From: Ornithinicoccus sp045032955
GTDB taxonomy: Bacteria > Actinomycetota > Actinomycetes > Actinomycetales > Dermatophilaceae
Assembly (NCBI RefSeq): GCF_045032955.1
Contig: NZ_JBJFZU010000006.1
Coordinates: 186,001-250,000 of the forward strand
Length of the DNA stretch: 64,000 bases
Direction of reading: 5' to 3'
Shown here: positions 16,172-25,451 of the stretch, one piece after another
Numbering within the stretch: the first letter of the stretch is position 1
How the letters are laid out: the number at the start of each line of letters is the position of its first letter
Notes under the pieces: generated by a model
What the model was told of the DNA's origin: nothing
Database searches by the model: none
What the model saw: only the letters and a program-made list of their open reading frames with translations
Made by a program: the position numbers and the translations under genes

Positions 16172-17695
16172 TCATTGTGCCACATGGTCGTCGGCCGAGG
16201 TCGCGTGACCGGCGACGAAACGCAGCACCTCGGTGTCGTCGACGCCGGGGAAGACCCCGGGCGGCATCACCGCGAGCAGGTGCGAGTGGGCCCGTGCGCT
16301 CGGCCACACCTGCCCGTCCCAGGCCCGGGCCAGCTCCGCCGGGGGCCGGGTGCAGCACCCAGGGTCGGGGCAGCCCGAGACCCGCCGCTCCCGGGTGTCC
16401 CTCCCGCGCATCCAGCGCACCTGGTCGAAGGGGACGCCCACGCTCACCGAGAAGGGGCCGGCCGAGGTCGGCTCGGCGACCGCCGTGCACCAGTAGGTCC
16501 CCCGCCCGGTGTCGGTGTACTGGTGGTAGACCTCGCCCACCGGTCGCCCGAAGACGACCCGGGCGGTCCACGACCGGCATACCCTGGCGCCCTCGATGGC
16601 ACCGGAGGCATCCATCGGGAAGCGCACGCCGTCGTTCTCGTAGGCCTTGTAGATGACCCCGTCCCGGCTGGTCCGCATGAAGTGCACCCGCAGCCCGAGG
16701 TGCTCGGTGGCCAGGTTGCAGAACCGGTGCGCCGCCGTCTCGTAGGAGACGCCGTAGGCGTCCCGCAGGTCCTCGACGGCGATGTCGCGCTCCTGCCGGG
16801 CACGCTGGAGCTCCGGCACCACGCTGCTCTCGGGGACCAGCACGGCCGCGGCGAAGTAGTTGATCTCGACCCGTTGCGCCAGGAACTCGGCGTAGTCACG
16901 CGGTGGCCGGTGCCCCAGCACCACGTGGCCCAGGGCCTGCAGCGCTGCGGCCCGCGGGTCGTGACCTCCCCGGGAGGGCAGGTAGACCCGCCGGTTCGAC
17001 AGGTCGGTGACCGTGCGGGTGGAGGTCGGCACGTCCGGGACGGTGCGGATCTCGAAGCCCACGTGCCGCGCGATCCGGTGCACCGCCTCGCGGGTCACCG
17101 GCCCACGGGTATGCCCGACCGCGCGCACCAGCTCGGCGGCACGGGCCTCGATCTCCGGGAAGTAGTTGTCCGCCTCGCGCATCAGCGCCCGCAGCTCGGC
17201 GTTGGCGAGCCGAGCGAACTCGGGGGTGGCGGCCCGCTGCTGCTGCAGCCCGACCACGGTCTCGTAGAGCCCCACCAGGGCCTCCAGCGCGTCGTCCGGC
17301 AGGCCCGCCCCCACCCGCACCGCGGGGATGCCGAGGGTCTCGAAGCCAGGCGCCCGCTGGGCGTGCTCCCAGCGCACCTCGAGGGAGGACCGGCGGGTGG
17401 GCGGCCCGCCGGAGAGCAGCTCCGCGGGCTCCACCCCCAGGGCTCGCGCGATCTCGCCGAGCACCGAGACCCGTGCCTCACGTCGCCCGTTCTCGATCAG
17501 CGACAGCGCCGACCCGGACAGCGACACCTTCGTGGCGAGGTCGGCCAGCGTCAGCCCCTGGCGACGACGGTGGTGGCGGACCCGTCGCCCGACACTCACC
17601 GGGTCGCTACCGCCGGCCGCCGAGGAGCCGTGCTCACCGCCCTCCAGACGCGCGGCGGGGCGGAACGGCAGGACCCGGGGGTGGGAGAACGGCAT
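16172..17695 (-). CDS. ramB: RamB-like XRE/ImmA-IrrE domain regulator of acetate metabolism
   Basis: Transcriptional regulator of the ScfR/RamB family; in Corynebacterium RamB represses glyoxylate-cycle and acetate genes. The 507-residue product has an N-terminal helix-turn-helix (GRRVRHHRRRQGLTLADLATKVSLSGSALSLIENG, about 38-72), an ImmA/IrrE-like middle segment (HVVLGH, AAAVLVPESSV; about 270-340) and a Cys-containing C-terminal DUF2083 region (GCPDPGCCTRP). It is divergent from aceA-aceB with 117 bases between start codons, exactly the context expected for RamB. ATG 17695 is preferred because a -10 box ends six bases before it; GTG at about residue 34 is an alternative. Confidence 0.88.
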   Translation of the reverse strand: MPFSHPRVLPFRPAARLEGGEHGSSAAGGSDPVSVGRRVRHHRRRQGLTLADLATKVSLSGSALSLIENGRREARVSVLGEIARALGVEPAELLSGGPPTRRSSLEVRWEHAQRAPGFETLGIPAVRVGAGLPDDALEALVGLYETVVGLQQQRAATPEFARLANAELRALMREADNYFPEIEARAAELVRAVGHTRGPVTREAVHRIARHVGFEIRTVPDVPTSTRTVTDLSNRRVYLPSRGGHDPRAAALQALGHVVLGHRPPRDYAEFLAQRVEINYFAAAVLVPESSVVPELQRARQERDIAVEDLRDAYGVSYETAAHRFCNLATEHLGLRVHFMRTSRDGVIYKAYENDGVRFPMDASGAIEGARVCRSWTARVVFGRPVGEVYHQYTDTGRGTYWCTAVAEPTSAGPFSVSVGVPFDQVRWMRGRDTRERRVSGCPDPGCCTRPPAELARAWDGQVWPSARAHSHLLAVMPPGVFPGVDDTEVLRFVAGHATSADDHVAQ

Positions 17696-17701
17696 ACCTC
17701 C

Positions 17702-17707
17702 ACGATA
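17702..17707 (-). promoter_or_regulatory. -10 box TATCGT, leaderless ramB mRNA
   Basis: On the minus strand TATCGT ends six bases before ATG 17695. GGAGG is present but only one base from the ATG, too close to act as a normal ribosome binding site. The palindrome at 17710-17725 sits immediately upstream, inside the promoter spacer. Confidence 0.55.
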
Positions 17708-17709
17708 GC

Positions 17710-17725
17710 GAAACTTCGGAGTTTC
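17710..17725. promoter_or_regulatory. candidate RamB operator between ramB and aceA
   Basis: GAAACT-TCGG-AGTTTC is a perfect inverted repeat of two 6-base arms. It is the only AT-rich palindrome in the 117-base divergent region. It resembles the AACTTTGCAAA-type site known for corynebacterial RamB in its AACTT core. It overlaps the ramB promoter and abuts a TTGACT (17726-17731) that could be the -35 of aceA. Confidence 0.6.
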
Positions 17726-17812
17726 TTGACTGCCCACCGGGTCCACAGGTCGGGTCCGGCGCCCCACAGTGGTGGCAGGACGCTTCTCTCCACCACCCGA
17801 AAGGGGTCGACG

Positions 17813-19126
<1,314 letters not shown>

Positions 19127-19175
19127 CCCCGTCGGTGGGCATCACCCACCACCCCACCCACCCCAGGAGGTCGTC

Positions 19176-20777
19176 ATGGACACCTACCCCGCAGCGCTGC
19201 TCGACGAGGCGCTCAGCCAGCGCCTGGTCGAGCTGGAACGGACGCTGCGGCCGCGCCGCCGGGAGCTGCTGGCGGACCGCAAGGAGCAGTCGAGGGCGGT
19301 CCGGGCCGGGGTCGAGCTGACCCAGGAGCCAGCCTCGGCCGCGCTCAGGGCCGACCTCGGCTGGCAGGTCGACCCTCCCCCGGCCGACCTGACCCACCGC
19401 CTGGTCGAGCTCGCCACCCCGCCGACGGCCGAGCACGCGAAGGGTGCCCTGGCCTCGGGCGCGGACGTCTGGGTCGCTGACCTGGAGGACATGCTGGTGC
19501 CGACGCCGCACCATCTGCTCGCGGGGCAACGGGTGATCGCGCAGGTGGCGGCCACCCGCACCGGCGACCCCGAGCCGGGCGTGCCGACGTTGATGGTGCG
19601 CCCTCGCGGCCTGCACCTGGACGAGGCCCATCTGGAGGTGGACGGACAGCCGGCGAGCGCCTCGGTGGTGGACACCTTCACCTTCCTGGCCGGGTGCGCC
19701 ACGGTGCTGCTGGAGGCCGGGACCGGTCCCTACCTCTACCTGCCCAAGCTGGAGACGGCTGCCGAGGCGCTCTGGTGGGACGACCTGGTGACCCGTTGCG
19801 AGACGGCGCTCGGGCTGCCCGCGGGGTGCGTGCGGGTGAGCGTGCTGGTGGAGACGGTGCAGGCGGCATACCAGCTGGACGAGATCCTGCACGCGCTGCG
19901 GCACCGGGTGACCGGCCTGGCGGCCGGCCGATGGGACTACATCTTCTCGCACCTGCGGACCTACGGGACCCGGCCCGACCACGTGCTGCCCGACCGGGAC
20001 GCGTTCACCATGAACACGCGCTTCCTGCGGACCTACAGCGACCTCATCGTGCGTGCCTGCCACCGCCGCGGGGTGCAGGCGATCGGGGGCCCGATCGCGC
20101 TGGCCGCCGGTGGCCCCTTCGACGACTCGGTCGCGATGACGCACGCCCGGGTGCACCGGGACAAGGCACGCGAGGCGAAGCAGGGCTTCCACGGGGCGTG
20201 GGTCCTGCACCCGGCGCTGGTGCCGGTGGCCCGGGCGCCCTTCGAGGAGCGCGACCGCTTGGCCGCCACCGCCCGGGAGGTCGCGGGCGGGCCGGGGACG
20301 GACCCCGGTGAGGGGACCGTGGACGCGCAGGCGCTGCGCGACGTCAGCACCATCCCCGGTGGCGCCACCCTGACCGGGGTACGCACCGCGATGCGGTCCT
20401 CGCTGACCTACCTGACGGGATGGCTGGCCGGCGAGGGCACCGCCACCCTCGCCGGGCACGTGGAGGACTTCGGCACCGTCGAGCTGGCCCGGATGCAGCT
20501 GTGGCAGTGGCTCAGCCACGGCCAGCGCCTCGCGGAGGGGCCGACCATGTCCGAGCTCCTGCTGGACCGGATGCTCGAGGACGAGGTGGCGCTGCTGCGT
20601 CGCCGCGGAGCCCGGGAGGACCTGCTCGGGCATGCCGTCGACCTGCTGCGCGGGTCGGTGGTGGCCGAGGAACCGCCTGCCTTCCTGTCCCAGCAGGCCT
20701 ACGCGGTGCTGCTCCGGGTGGACGCGGCGCGGGCCGAGGGTGAGGCTTCCGACGCCGGCTCCTCCGACGCTGCCTGA
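19176..20777 (+). CDS. aceB: malate synthase A
   Basis: Condenses glyoxylate with acetyl-CoA to malate, the second glyoxylate-shunt step. The 533-residue length and motifs (ADVWVADLEDMLVPTP, MVRPRGLHLDEAHL, YLYLPKLETAAEALWW, VLVETVQAAYQLDEILHALR, SAWDYIFSHL-type GRWDYIFSHLRTYG, KQGFHGAWVLHP) mark the A type, not the ~730-residue G type found in Corynebacterium. AGGAGG (19165-19170) precedes ATG 19176. Co-transcribed with aceA. Confidence 0.96.
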   Translation: MDTYPAALLDEALSQRLVELERTLRPRRRELLADRKEQSRAVRAGVELTQEPASAALRADLGWQVDPPPADLTHRLVELATPPTAEHAKGALASGADVWVADLEDMLVPTPHHLLAGQRVIAQVAATRTGDPEPGVPTLMVRPRGLHLDEAHLEVDGQPASASVVDTFTFLAGCATVLLEAGTGPYLYLPKLETAAEALWWDDLVTRCETALGLPAGCVRVSVLVETVQAAYQLDEILHALRHRVTGLAAGRWDYIFSHLRTYGTRPDHVLPDRDAFTMNTRFLRTYSDLIVRACHRRGVQAIGGPIALAAGGPFDDSVAMTHARVHRDKAREAKQGFHGAWVLHPALVPVARAPFEERDRLAATAREVAGGPGTDPGEGTVDAQALRDVSTIPGGATLTGVRTAMRSSLTYLTGWLAGEGTATLAGHVEDFGTVELARMQLWQWLSHGQRLAEGPTMSELLLDRMLEDEVALLRRRGAREDLLGHAVDLLRGSVVAEEPPAFLSQQAYAVLLRVDAARAEGEASDAGSSDAA

Positions 20778-20823
20778 CCGCGGTGGCTTCGGGTGGCCCT
20801 GGCTACCTGTCGCCACCGCGGTG
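20778..20823. terminator. bidirectional terminator between aceB and the amidohydrolase gene
   Basis: ACCGCGGTGGC (20778-20788) and GCCACCGCGGT (20813-20823) form a perfect 11-bp stem across a 24-base loop. It fills the short gap between the convergent genes and starts right at the aceB stop codon. Confidence 0.75.
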
Positions 20824-20834
20824 GGCGGTTGGGA

Positions 20835-21932
20835 TCAGGGGCGGGCGCCGGAGTGCGCGTGGGACACCCCGCGCAGGACGACCCGGTAGGGGTCGGCCAG
20901 GGTGCGCACGTCCTCCCGGGGGTCGTCGCGGTAGACCACCAGGTCGGCCGACTCCCCCTCGGCGATGCCGGGACGGCCCAGCCAGGCCCTGGCCCCCCAG
21001 GTGGCGGCACCGATCGCCTGCACCGGACTCATCCCGACCTTGGTCAGGGCGTGCACCTCCTGGGCCACCAGGCCGTGCGGCAGCTGACCCCCGGCATCGG
21101 TCCCCACATAGACGGCCACCCCGGCCTCGTGCGCCTTGGCCACCGTCTCGTAGCGGCGGGAGTAGAGGTCCATCATGTGGTCGGCGTAGGTCGGGAACTT
21201 GCCGCGCCCGGCGTCGGCGAACATCGGGAAGTTGTCGATGTTGACCAGGGTCGGCACGATCGCGATCCCCTGGGCGGCGAAGGTGTCGATGGTCTCGTCG
21301 ACCAGCCCGGTGGCGTGCTCGATGCAGTCGGTGCCGGCGGCGGCGAAGTCGACGAGGGACTGCTCGGCGAAGCAGTGCGCGGTGACCCTGGCCCCCTCCT
21401 CGTGCGCGGCGGCGATGGCCTCGGTCAGCACGTCCACCGGCCAGCAGGTGCCGAGGTCACCGGCCTCCCGGTCGATCCAGTCCCCCACCAGCTTGACCCA
21501 GCCGTCACCGTTGCGGGCCTCCTGACGCACGTAGGCGACGAGGTCCTCGGGCTCGATCTCCCAGGCGAAGTCGCGGATGTAGCGCCGGGTCCGGGCGATG
21601 TGCCTGCCGGCGCGGATGAGCCGCGGGAGGTCGTCCCGCTCCTGGACCCAGCGGGTGTCCGCCGGGCTGCCGGCGTCCCGCAGCAGCAGGGCACCGGCGT
21701 CCCGTTCGGCCAACGCGTGCTCCTCGGCGCGCGCGTCGTCGACCGCCCCGTGCGCCTCCAGACCCACGTGGCAGTGGGCGTCCACCAGGCCCGGCAGGGC
21801 ATACCCGTGGACGGTCTCGACGTCCCCGGTCGTCGGCGGGCTCAGGCTCACCCGGCCGTCCACCACCCAGACGTCCTCGAGCTCCTCGTCCGGACCGGTG
21901 ATGATCCGTCCCGTGATGTGCAGCGCGCTCAT
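20835..21932 (-). CDS. amidohydrolase family metal-dependent hydrolase
   Basis: Predicted cytosolic TIM-barrel hydrolase of the imidazolonepropionase-like amidohydrolases. The 365-residue product has the small N-terminal beta-sandwich, the metal motif GLVDAHCHVG (HxH), a lysine in GWVKLVGDWI, His in VTAHCFAEQ and CIEHATGL, and the Asp motif VYVGTDAGGQLPHG near the C-terminus. ATG 21932 follows a purine-rich GAGGCGAGGGGC. The substrate (amide, lactam or ester) cannot be told. It is divergent from a GNAT-like gene. Confidence 0.88.
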   Translation of the reverse strand: MSALHITGRIITGPDEELEDVWVVDGRVSLSPPTTGDVETVHGYALPGLVDAHCHVGLEAHGAVDDARAEEHALAERDAGALLLRDAGSPADTRWVQERDDLPRLIRAGRHIARTRRYIRDFAWEIEPEDLVAYVRQEARNGDGWVKLVGDWIDREAGDLGTCWPVDVLTEAIAAAHEEGARVTAHCFAEQSLVDFAAAGTDCIEHATGLVDETIDTFAAQGIAIVPTLVNIDNFPMFADAGRGKFPTYADHMMDLYSRRYETVAKAHEAGVAVYVGTDAGGQLPHGLVAQEVHALTKVGMSPVQAIGAATWGARAWLGRPGIAEGESADLVVYRDDPREDVRTLADPYRVVLRGVSHAHSGARP

Positions 21933-21990
21933 CTGCCCCTCGCCTCCGTTGCGGGTATGCCGTCCGGCCAGGGTAACCGCGGGTGCCTCG

Positions 21991-21996
21991 TAGACT
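21991..21996 (+). promoter_or_regulatory. -10 box TAGACT upstream of the GNAT-like gene
   Basis: TAGACT ends eight bases before the GTG at 22005, which would leave a leader of at most one or two bases. No Shine-Dalgarno sequence is visible. Confidence 0.4.
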
Positions 21997-22004
21997 CGGC
22001 GACC

Positions 22005-22709
22005 GTGCCCGACCACACCCCAGCGGCCCCGCCGTCGCCCCGCTCCGCCCGGTTGCGGGTGCCTCGGGTCGACCTCGGCCGGCTGCTCCGGGACGCGGCG
22101 CAGGGGACCTTCCCGGCGGCCGACGGCGGCTTCTCCCGGTCCGCCCCGTGGCGGGCCGGTGTCGAGGCGGCAGTGGCCTTCACCGGGCATGCCGTGCTCG
22201 TCGTCGGCGAGGACGTCACCGACGGTGAGCTCGCCGCGCTGGGGGTGCACGGCCTGGGTGGTGCGCACGACCCACGGGTGACGCTGGGTCTGGCCGGTGA
22301 GGGCCCGGTGGGCGTCCTGGACGCGCTGCTGCTCGGCCGGGGCACCGGACGGGGTGGACCGCTGGTGCCCCGCGACGACCTGGCCGGCACCGACCGGGCC
22401 GCCCACGCCGGCGAGTGGCGCGACGAGGTCAGGGTGTACGGACTGGCGGAGCAGGGGTCGAGGTCGTTGGTGACCCTGTCCCGCGGGATCGGGGGGCTGC
22501 CCGAGGTCGGGCTGCAGGCCGAGCACGGTGACGCGGCCCGTCTCCTGGAAGGGGCCCTGGGTCTGCTGCCCGCAGGCGAGGTGGTGGTCGCCTCGGTCAC
22601 TCCCGGCAACGCCAGGTCGCTGCGCTTCTTCCTGGCCCACGGGTTCGTGCCGGTAGGCAGCGAACAACTGTGGAAACCCCGACGTCGTGGGCTGCCGGTC
22701 CGGAGCTGA
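22005..22709 (+). CDS. GNAT-like acetyltransferase-fold protein
   Basis: Hypothetical protein of 234 residues. The C-terminal part (about 195-234: EVVVASVTPGNARSLRFFLAHGFVPVGSEQLWK) looks like the end of a GNAT domain, where N.(R/A)SLR.F...GF is typical. The first 150 residues (VAFTGHAVLVVGEDVTDGELAALG) have no clear acetyl-CoA motif, so the domain is divergent. GTG 22005 is chosen because the frame has no promoter-proximal alternative and a -10 box lies just upstream. The substrate is unknown. Confidence 0.65.
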   Translation: MPDHTPAAPPSPRSARLRVPRVDLGRLLRDAAQGTFPAADGGFSRSAPWRAGVEAAVAFTGHAVLVVGEDVTDGELAALGVHGLGGAHDPRVTLGLAGEGPVGVLDALLLGRGTGRGGPLVPRDDLAGTDRAAHAGEWRDEVRVYGLAEQGSRSLVTLSRGIGGLPEVGLQAEHGDAARLLEGALGLLPAGEVVVASVTPGNARSLRFFLAHGFVPVGSEQLWKPRRRGLPVRS

Positions 22710-22725
22710 GGCCCGCCGGCTCAGC
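22705..22725. terminator. short hairpin between GNAT-like and M4 genes
   Basis: GCTGAG (22705-22710) and CTCAGC (22720-22725) form a 6-bp stem over a 9-base loop, overlapping the stop codon of the plus-strand gene. It is a weak candidate terminator for the convergent pair. Confidence 0.4.
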
Positions 22726-22742
22726 CCCGCTCACGCTCGTGC

Positions 22743-23915
22743 TCAGTCCACCTCGAGCCCCACCCCCGACCAGGCACCCAGCAGCGCCTCGACCACCTCC
22801 GGGTCCTCGGCATACCGGTCCCGGGCGGTGGTGAGGGTGGCCGAGGCGAAGGTGAGGAAGTCCGCGTCGCGGGGGATCAGACCCCGGGTGGCCAGGGTGT
22901 CGAACCACACCTGACCGGCACGCTCCCAGGAGCTGCCGCCGAGGGCGGTGGCGAACAAGTGAAAGGCCCGGTTGGGGATCCCCGAGTTGATGTGCACGCC
23001 ACCGTTGTCGTTGTCCGCGTCGTGCGGCAGGTCGACGTAGTCGTCCATGTGCCCCGGCTGCGGGTCCGTGCCGAGCGCCGGGTCGTCGTAGGCGGTACCC
23101 GGGGCCGCCATGGAGCGCAGCGCCACCCCCCGCACCCGGTCGGTGACGAGCTGCGAGCCGATCAACCAGTCGGCCTCCGTCGCGCTCTGCCCCAGCACGC
23201 GCTGCCGGACCAGCGACCCGATGACGTCGCAGACGGACTCGTTGAGCGCCCCGGGCTGGCCGACGTAGGTCAGCCCGGCGGTGTACTGCACCAGGCCGTG
23301 CGCCAGCTCGTGCGCGATGACGTCCAGGCTGGCGGTGAACCGGGTGAAGTAGACCCCGTCCCCGTCGCCGAACACCATCTGCCGACCGTCCCAGAAGGCG
23401 TTGTCGTAGTCGCGCGAGTAGTGGACGGTGGCGGGCAGGGTGAGCCCCTGACCGTCCAGGGAGTCGCGGCCGTAGACCCGGGCCAGCAGGTCCCAGGTCG
23501 CGCCGAGCCCGTCGTAGGCCTCAGTGACGGCCACGTCGTCGGTCTCCGGGTCGCCCTCGGCACGAACCAGCGTGCCGGGCAGGGTGGTGCCGTGCTGCGC
23601 GTCGTGCACCCGACGCTCCGGCCTCGCCTCCTCGGGGACCGCGGAGGCGAGGGCTCCGGCGCGACCGGGTGCTTCCTCCGGCGCGGACGGTGGCGCGGGG
23701 GTGGAGGTCGGCACCGGCATGGTGGGCGGCAGGATGCCGCCCTGCAGGGGCGCGTGACCGCCCGGCCAGCGGGTCGCCTCGATCTCCCGGCGGCTCCGGG
23801 TCCGGGACCCGTCCTGCAGGGTGAACTCCACCGCCGGTGCCAGCTCCGGCTCGGCCTCGGCCAACCGGTGCAGCAGGTAGCCCGGGATGATCGTGCAAGG
23901 CTGTGAGGTCGTCAT
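22743..23915 (-). CDS. protealysin-like M4 metallopeptidase
   Basis: Zinc endopeptidase of the thermolysin family. The 390-residue product has no signal peptide. It begins TTSQPCTIIPGYLLHRLAE, which matches the short protealysin propeptide with its C.IIP motif. A Pro/Ala linker (about 65-90) follows, then the M4 catalytic domain with DVIAHELAHGLVQYTAGL (HExxH) and GALNESVCDVIGS (third ligand Glu), and INSGIPNRAFHLFATALGG near the C-terminus (catalytic His). ATG 23915 has a -10-like CAGAGT six bases upstream. Protealysins are often paired with an emfourin inhibitor gene; none is adjacent here. Confidence 0.88.
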   Translation of the reverse strand: MTTSQPCTIIPGYLLHRLAEAEPELAPAVEFTLQDGSRTRSRREIEATRWPGGHAPLQGGILPPTMPVPTSTPAPPSAPEEAPGRAGALASAVPEEARPERRVHDAQHGTTLPGTLVRAEGDPETDDVAVTEAYDGLGATWDLLARVYGRDSLDGQGLTLPATVHYSRDYDNAFWDGRQMVFGDGDGVYFTRFTASLDVIAHELAHGLVQYTAGLTYVGQPGALNESVCDVIGSLVRQRVLGQSATEADWLIGSQLVTDRVRGVALRSMAAPGTAYDDPALGTDPQPGHMDDYVDLPHDADNDNGGVHINSGIPNRAFHLFATALGGSSWERAGQVWFDTLATRGLIPRDADFLTFASATLTTARDRYAEDPEVVEALLGAWSGVGLEVD

Positions 23916-23972
23916 GGTCAGACTCTGCCACCCCGCTCCGACAAGGGCTGGCGGAGCCGACCCGACGACCAC

Positions 23973-23978
23973 TAGGGT
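23973..23978 (+). promoter_or_regulatory. -10 box TAGGGT, leaderless lipoprotein mRNA
   Basis: TAGGGT ends six bases before ATG 23985. There is no Shine-Dalgarno sequence between them. Confidence 0.55.
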
Positions 23979-23984
23979 CTCGTC

Positions 23985-24959
23985 ATGGCGGTGAGACCCG
24001 TGACTCCCGTGCACCGGCCGACGGTGGTCGTCGCGCTGTGCTGCGTGCTGAGCGGCTGCGGTGGGCCCACGCCGGACCCTCCGGCGGCGCCCGACCCGGC
24101 GCCCGTGACCGAGGCGACCACCGCCTACCCATCAGCCGCCACCGCGGCACCCGCAGACGCGACGGTGACCTCGGCCACCACCTCTCCGACGACCGAGCCG
24201 TCCCCTGAGCCGACACCCCGGGCGACCGATGCCCCCGCCGCCACCGGCCTGGAGGAGGTGGACCTGGGCGAGGCCGACTGGATCTTCCGGCCCGGCGCCA
24301 GCGTCCCCGAGACCGTGCCGGTGCCGCTGCGCGACGGCACGGCGACGGTCGACACGGTCACCTACACCCTGGGCGAGGTGCTGCACGTCGATCTCAACGA
24401 CGACGGTCTACTGGACGCGGCCGCGCAGCTGACCGCCACCGACGGCAACGGGCTGGACGACCAGTGGTACCTCTGGGTGGCCACCGACGAGGACCCGTAC
24501 CAGGTGAGCCTGCCGGTCGCCCGGACGGCCCGCTGCGGCACGGTCACCGAGTCGGTCAGCGCGGTGCAGGGCGGCGTCGAGGTGCACGAGCTGCGCCGCG
24601 GCCCCGGCGAGGACGGGCTCGACTGCGCCAGCGCGGGCAGTGACGAGCGGACCCGCACCGTCGCGGTCGTCGAGGCCCGCAACACCGGTGAGTGGTGGCC
24701 GGCCCAGGTCGCCCCTGCGGGCGGTTTCGGCGGCCTCTGCCCCACCGCGGTCGAGCTCGACGGCTTCCCGCACGACGGTCCGCTGTATGCCGCTCCCGAC
24801 ACCGCGACCGCGCCGGTGACCGGTGACGGGTCCGTCGGCGTCTTCGCGCTCGAGGGGTGGCCCGTCTACGGCGAGGCGTTCCCGGGCTGGGTGCTCGTCG
24901 GGGTGGTCGACACCGTCGGTGGCAACCTGCGGTGCGCCTGGAGCGAGGTCACCGGCTGA
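23985..24959 (+). CDS. predicted lipoprotein, function unknown
   Basis: Exported protein of 324 residues anchored by lipid. The signal peptide ends in the lipobox VLSGCGG (Cys about 26). A Pro/Ala/Thr-rich wall-spanning linker follows (about 30-85), then a globular part containing DLNDDGLLDAAAQLTATDGNG, a calcium-binding-like Asp-rich loop of the FG-GAP/dockerin kind. Four cysteines in the C-terminal half (ARCGT, LDCAS, GLCPT, LRCAW) suggest disulfides. No enzyme motif. Transcribed alone, divergent from the M4 peptidase gene. Confidence 0.82.
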   Translation: MAVRPVTPVHRPTVVVALCCVLSGCGGPTPDPPAAPDPAPVTEATTAYPSAATAAPADATVTSATTSPTTEPSPEPTPRATDAPAATGLEEVDLGEADWIFRPGASVPETVPVPLRDGTATVDTVTYTLGEVLHVDLNDDGLLDAAAQLTATDGNGLDDQWYLWVATDEDPYQVSLPVARTARCGTVTESVSAVQGGVEVHELRRGPGEDGLDCASAGSDERTRTVAVVEARNTGEWWPAQVAPAGGFGGLCPTAVELDGFPHDGPLYAAPDTATAPVTGDGSVGVFALEGWPVYGEAFPGWVLVGVVDTVGGNLRCAWSEVTG

Positions 24960-25008
24960 GCACGCCGACCCTCGGCGGCCATCCGCCCTGGCCGCTACCC
25001 GCGACCTG

Positions 25009-25350
25009 CTACCGGCCACCCTGGTGGGCGGCGTCGTAGGCGTCGATGACCTCCTGCGCGATCCGTCCGCGCACCGAGATCCGGTAGCCCTGCTCATCGG
25101 CCCAGGCGCGGACCTGCGCGAAGTCGTCCCGGCTCGCGCGCCCGGCCGTGCCGGCCTGCTTGCGGCCACCGACCCGACGGGCCGCCTGCACGTAGGTGCC
25201 CAGGACCGCGGCGAGCTCGTCCGCCTCCGCCGGCGCGAGGTCGATCTCGTAGTCCACCCCGAGGTACCCGAACCTCACGGTCCGCCCGTCCTCGCCCAGC
25301 TCAGTGCCGGACATGTCCGAGATGTACTGCGTCACTACCTTCTGCGCCAC
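25009..25350 (-). CDS. lsr2: Lsr2 nucleoid-associated protein
   Basis: H-NS-like silencer that binds AT-rich DNA. The 113-residue product begins with AQKVVTQYISDMSGTEL, has the N-terminal oligomerization domain (about 1-60), a Gly/Arg/Lys linker, and the C-terminal DNA-binding domain VRAWADEQGYRISVRGRIAQEVIDAYDAAH with the RGR AT-hook-like motif. The GTG at 25350 is preferred over an upstream TTG at 25389 because the family starts at (M)AQKVVTQ. Confidence 0.95.
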   Translation of the reverse strand: MAQKVVTQYISDMSGTELGEDGRTVRFGYLGVDYEIDLAPAEADELAAVLGTYVQAARRVGGRKQAGTAGRASRDDFAQVRAWADEQGYRISVRGRIAQEVIDAYDAAHQGGR

Positions 25351-25451
25351 GTCCTGGCCTCTCTGCGGTTCGCCGTTCTTACGGTGCAAACCTACAGGGT
25401 GTGACCGGCGGGCTGACGTAGGGGCACCCGGAGCGTCGCGAGAGCGGTCGG

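Noticed and set aside
20778..22742. A hidden emfourin-like inhibitor gene near the M4 peptidase
   Set aside because: I looked in the gaps and alternative frames around 20778-22742 and 23916-24959 and saw no suitable ~100-residue frame outside recognised genes.
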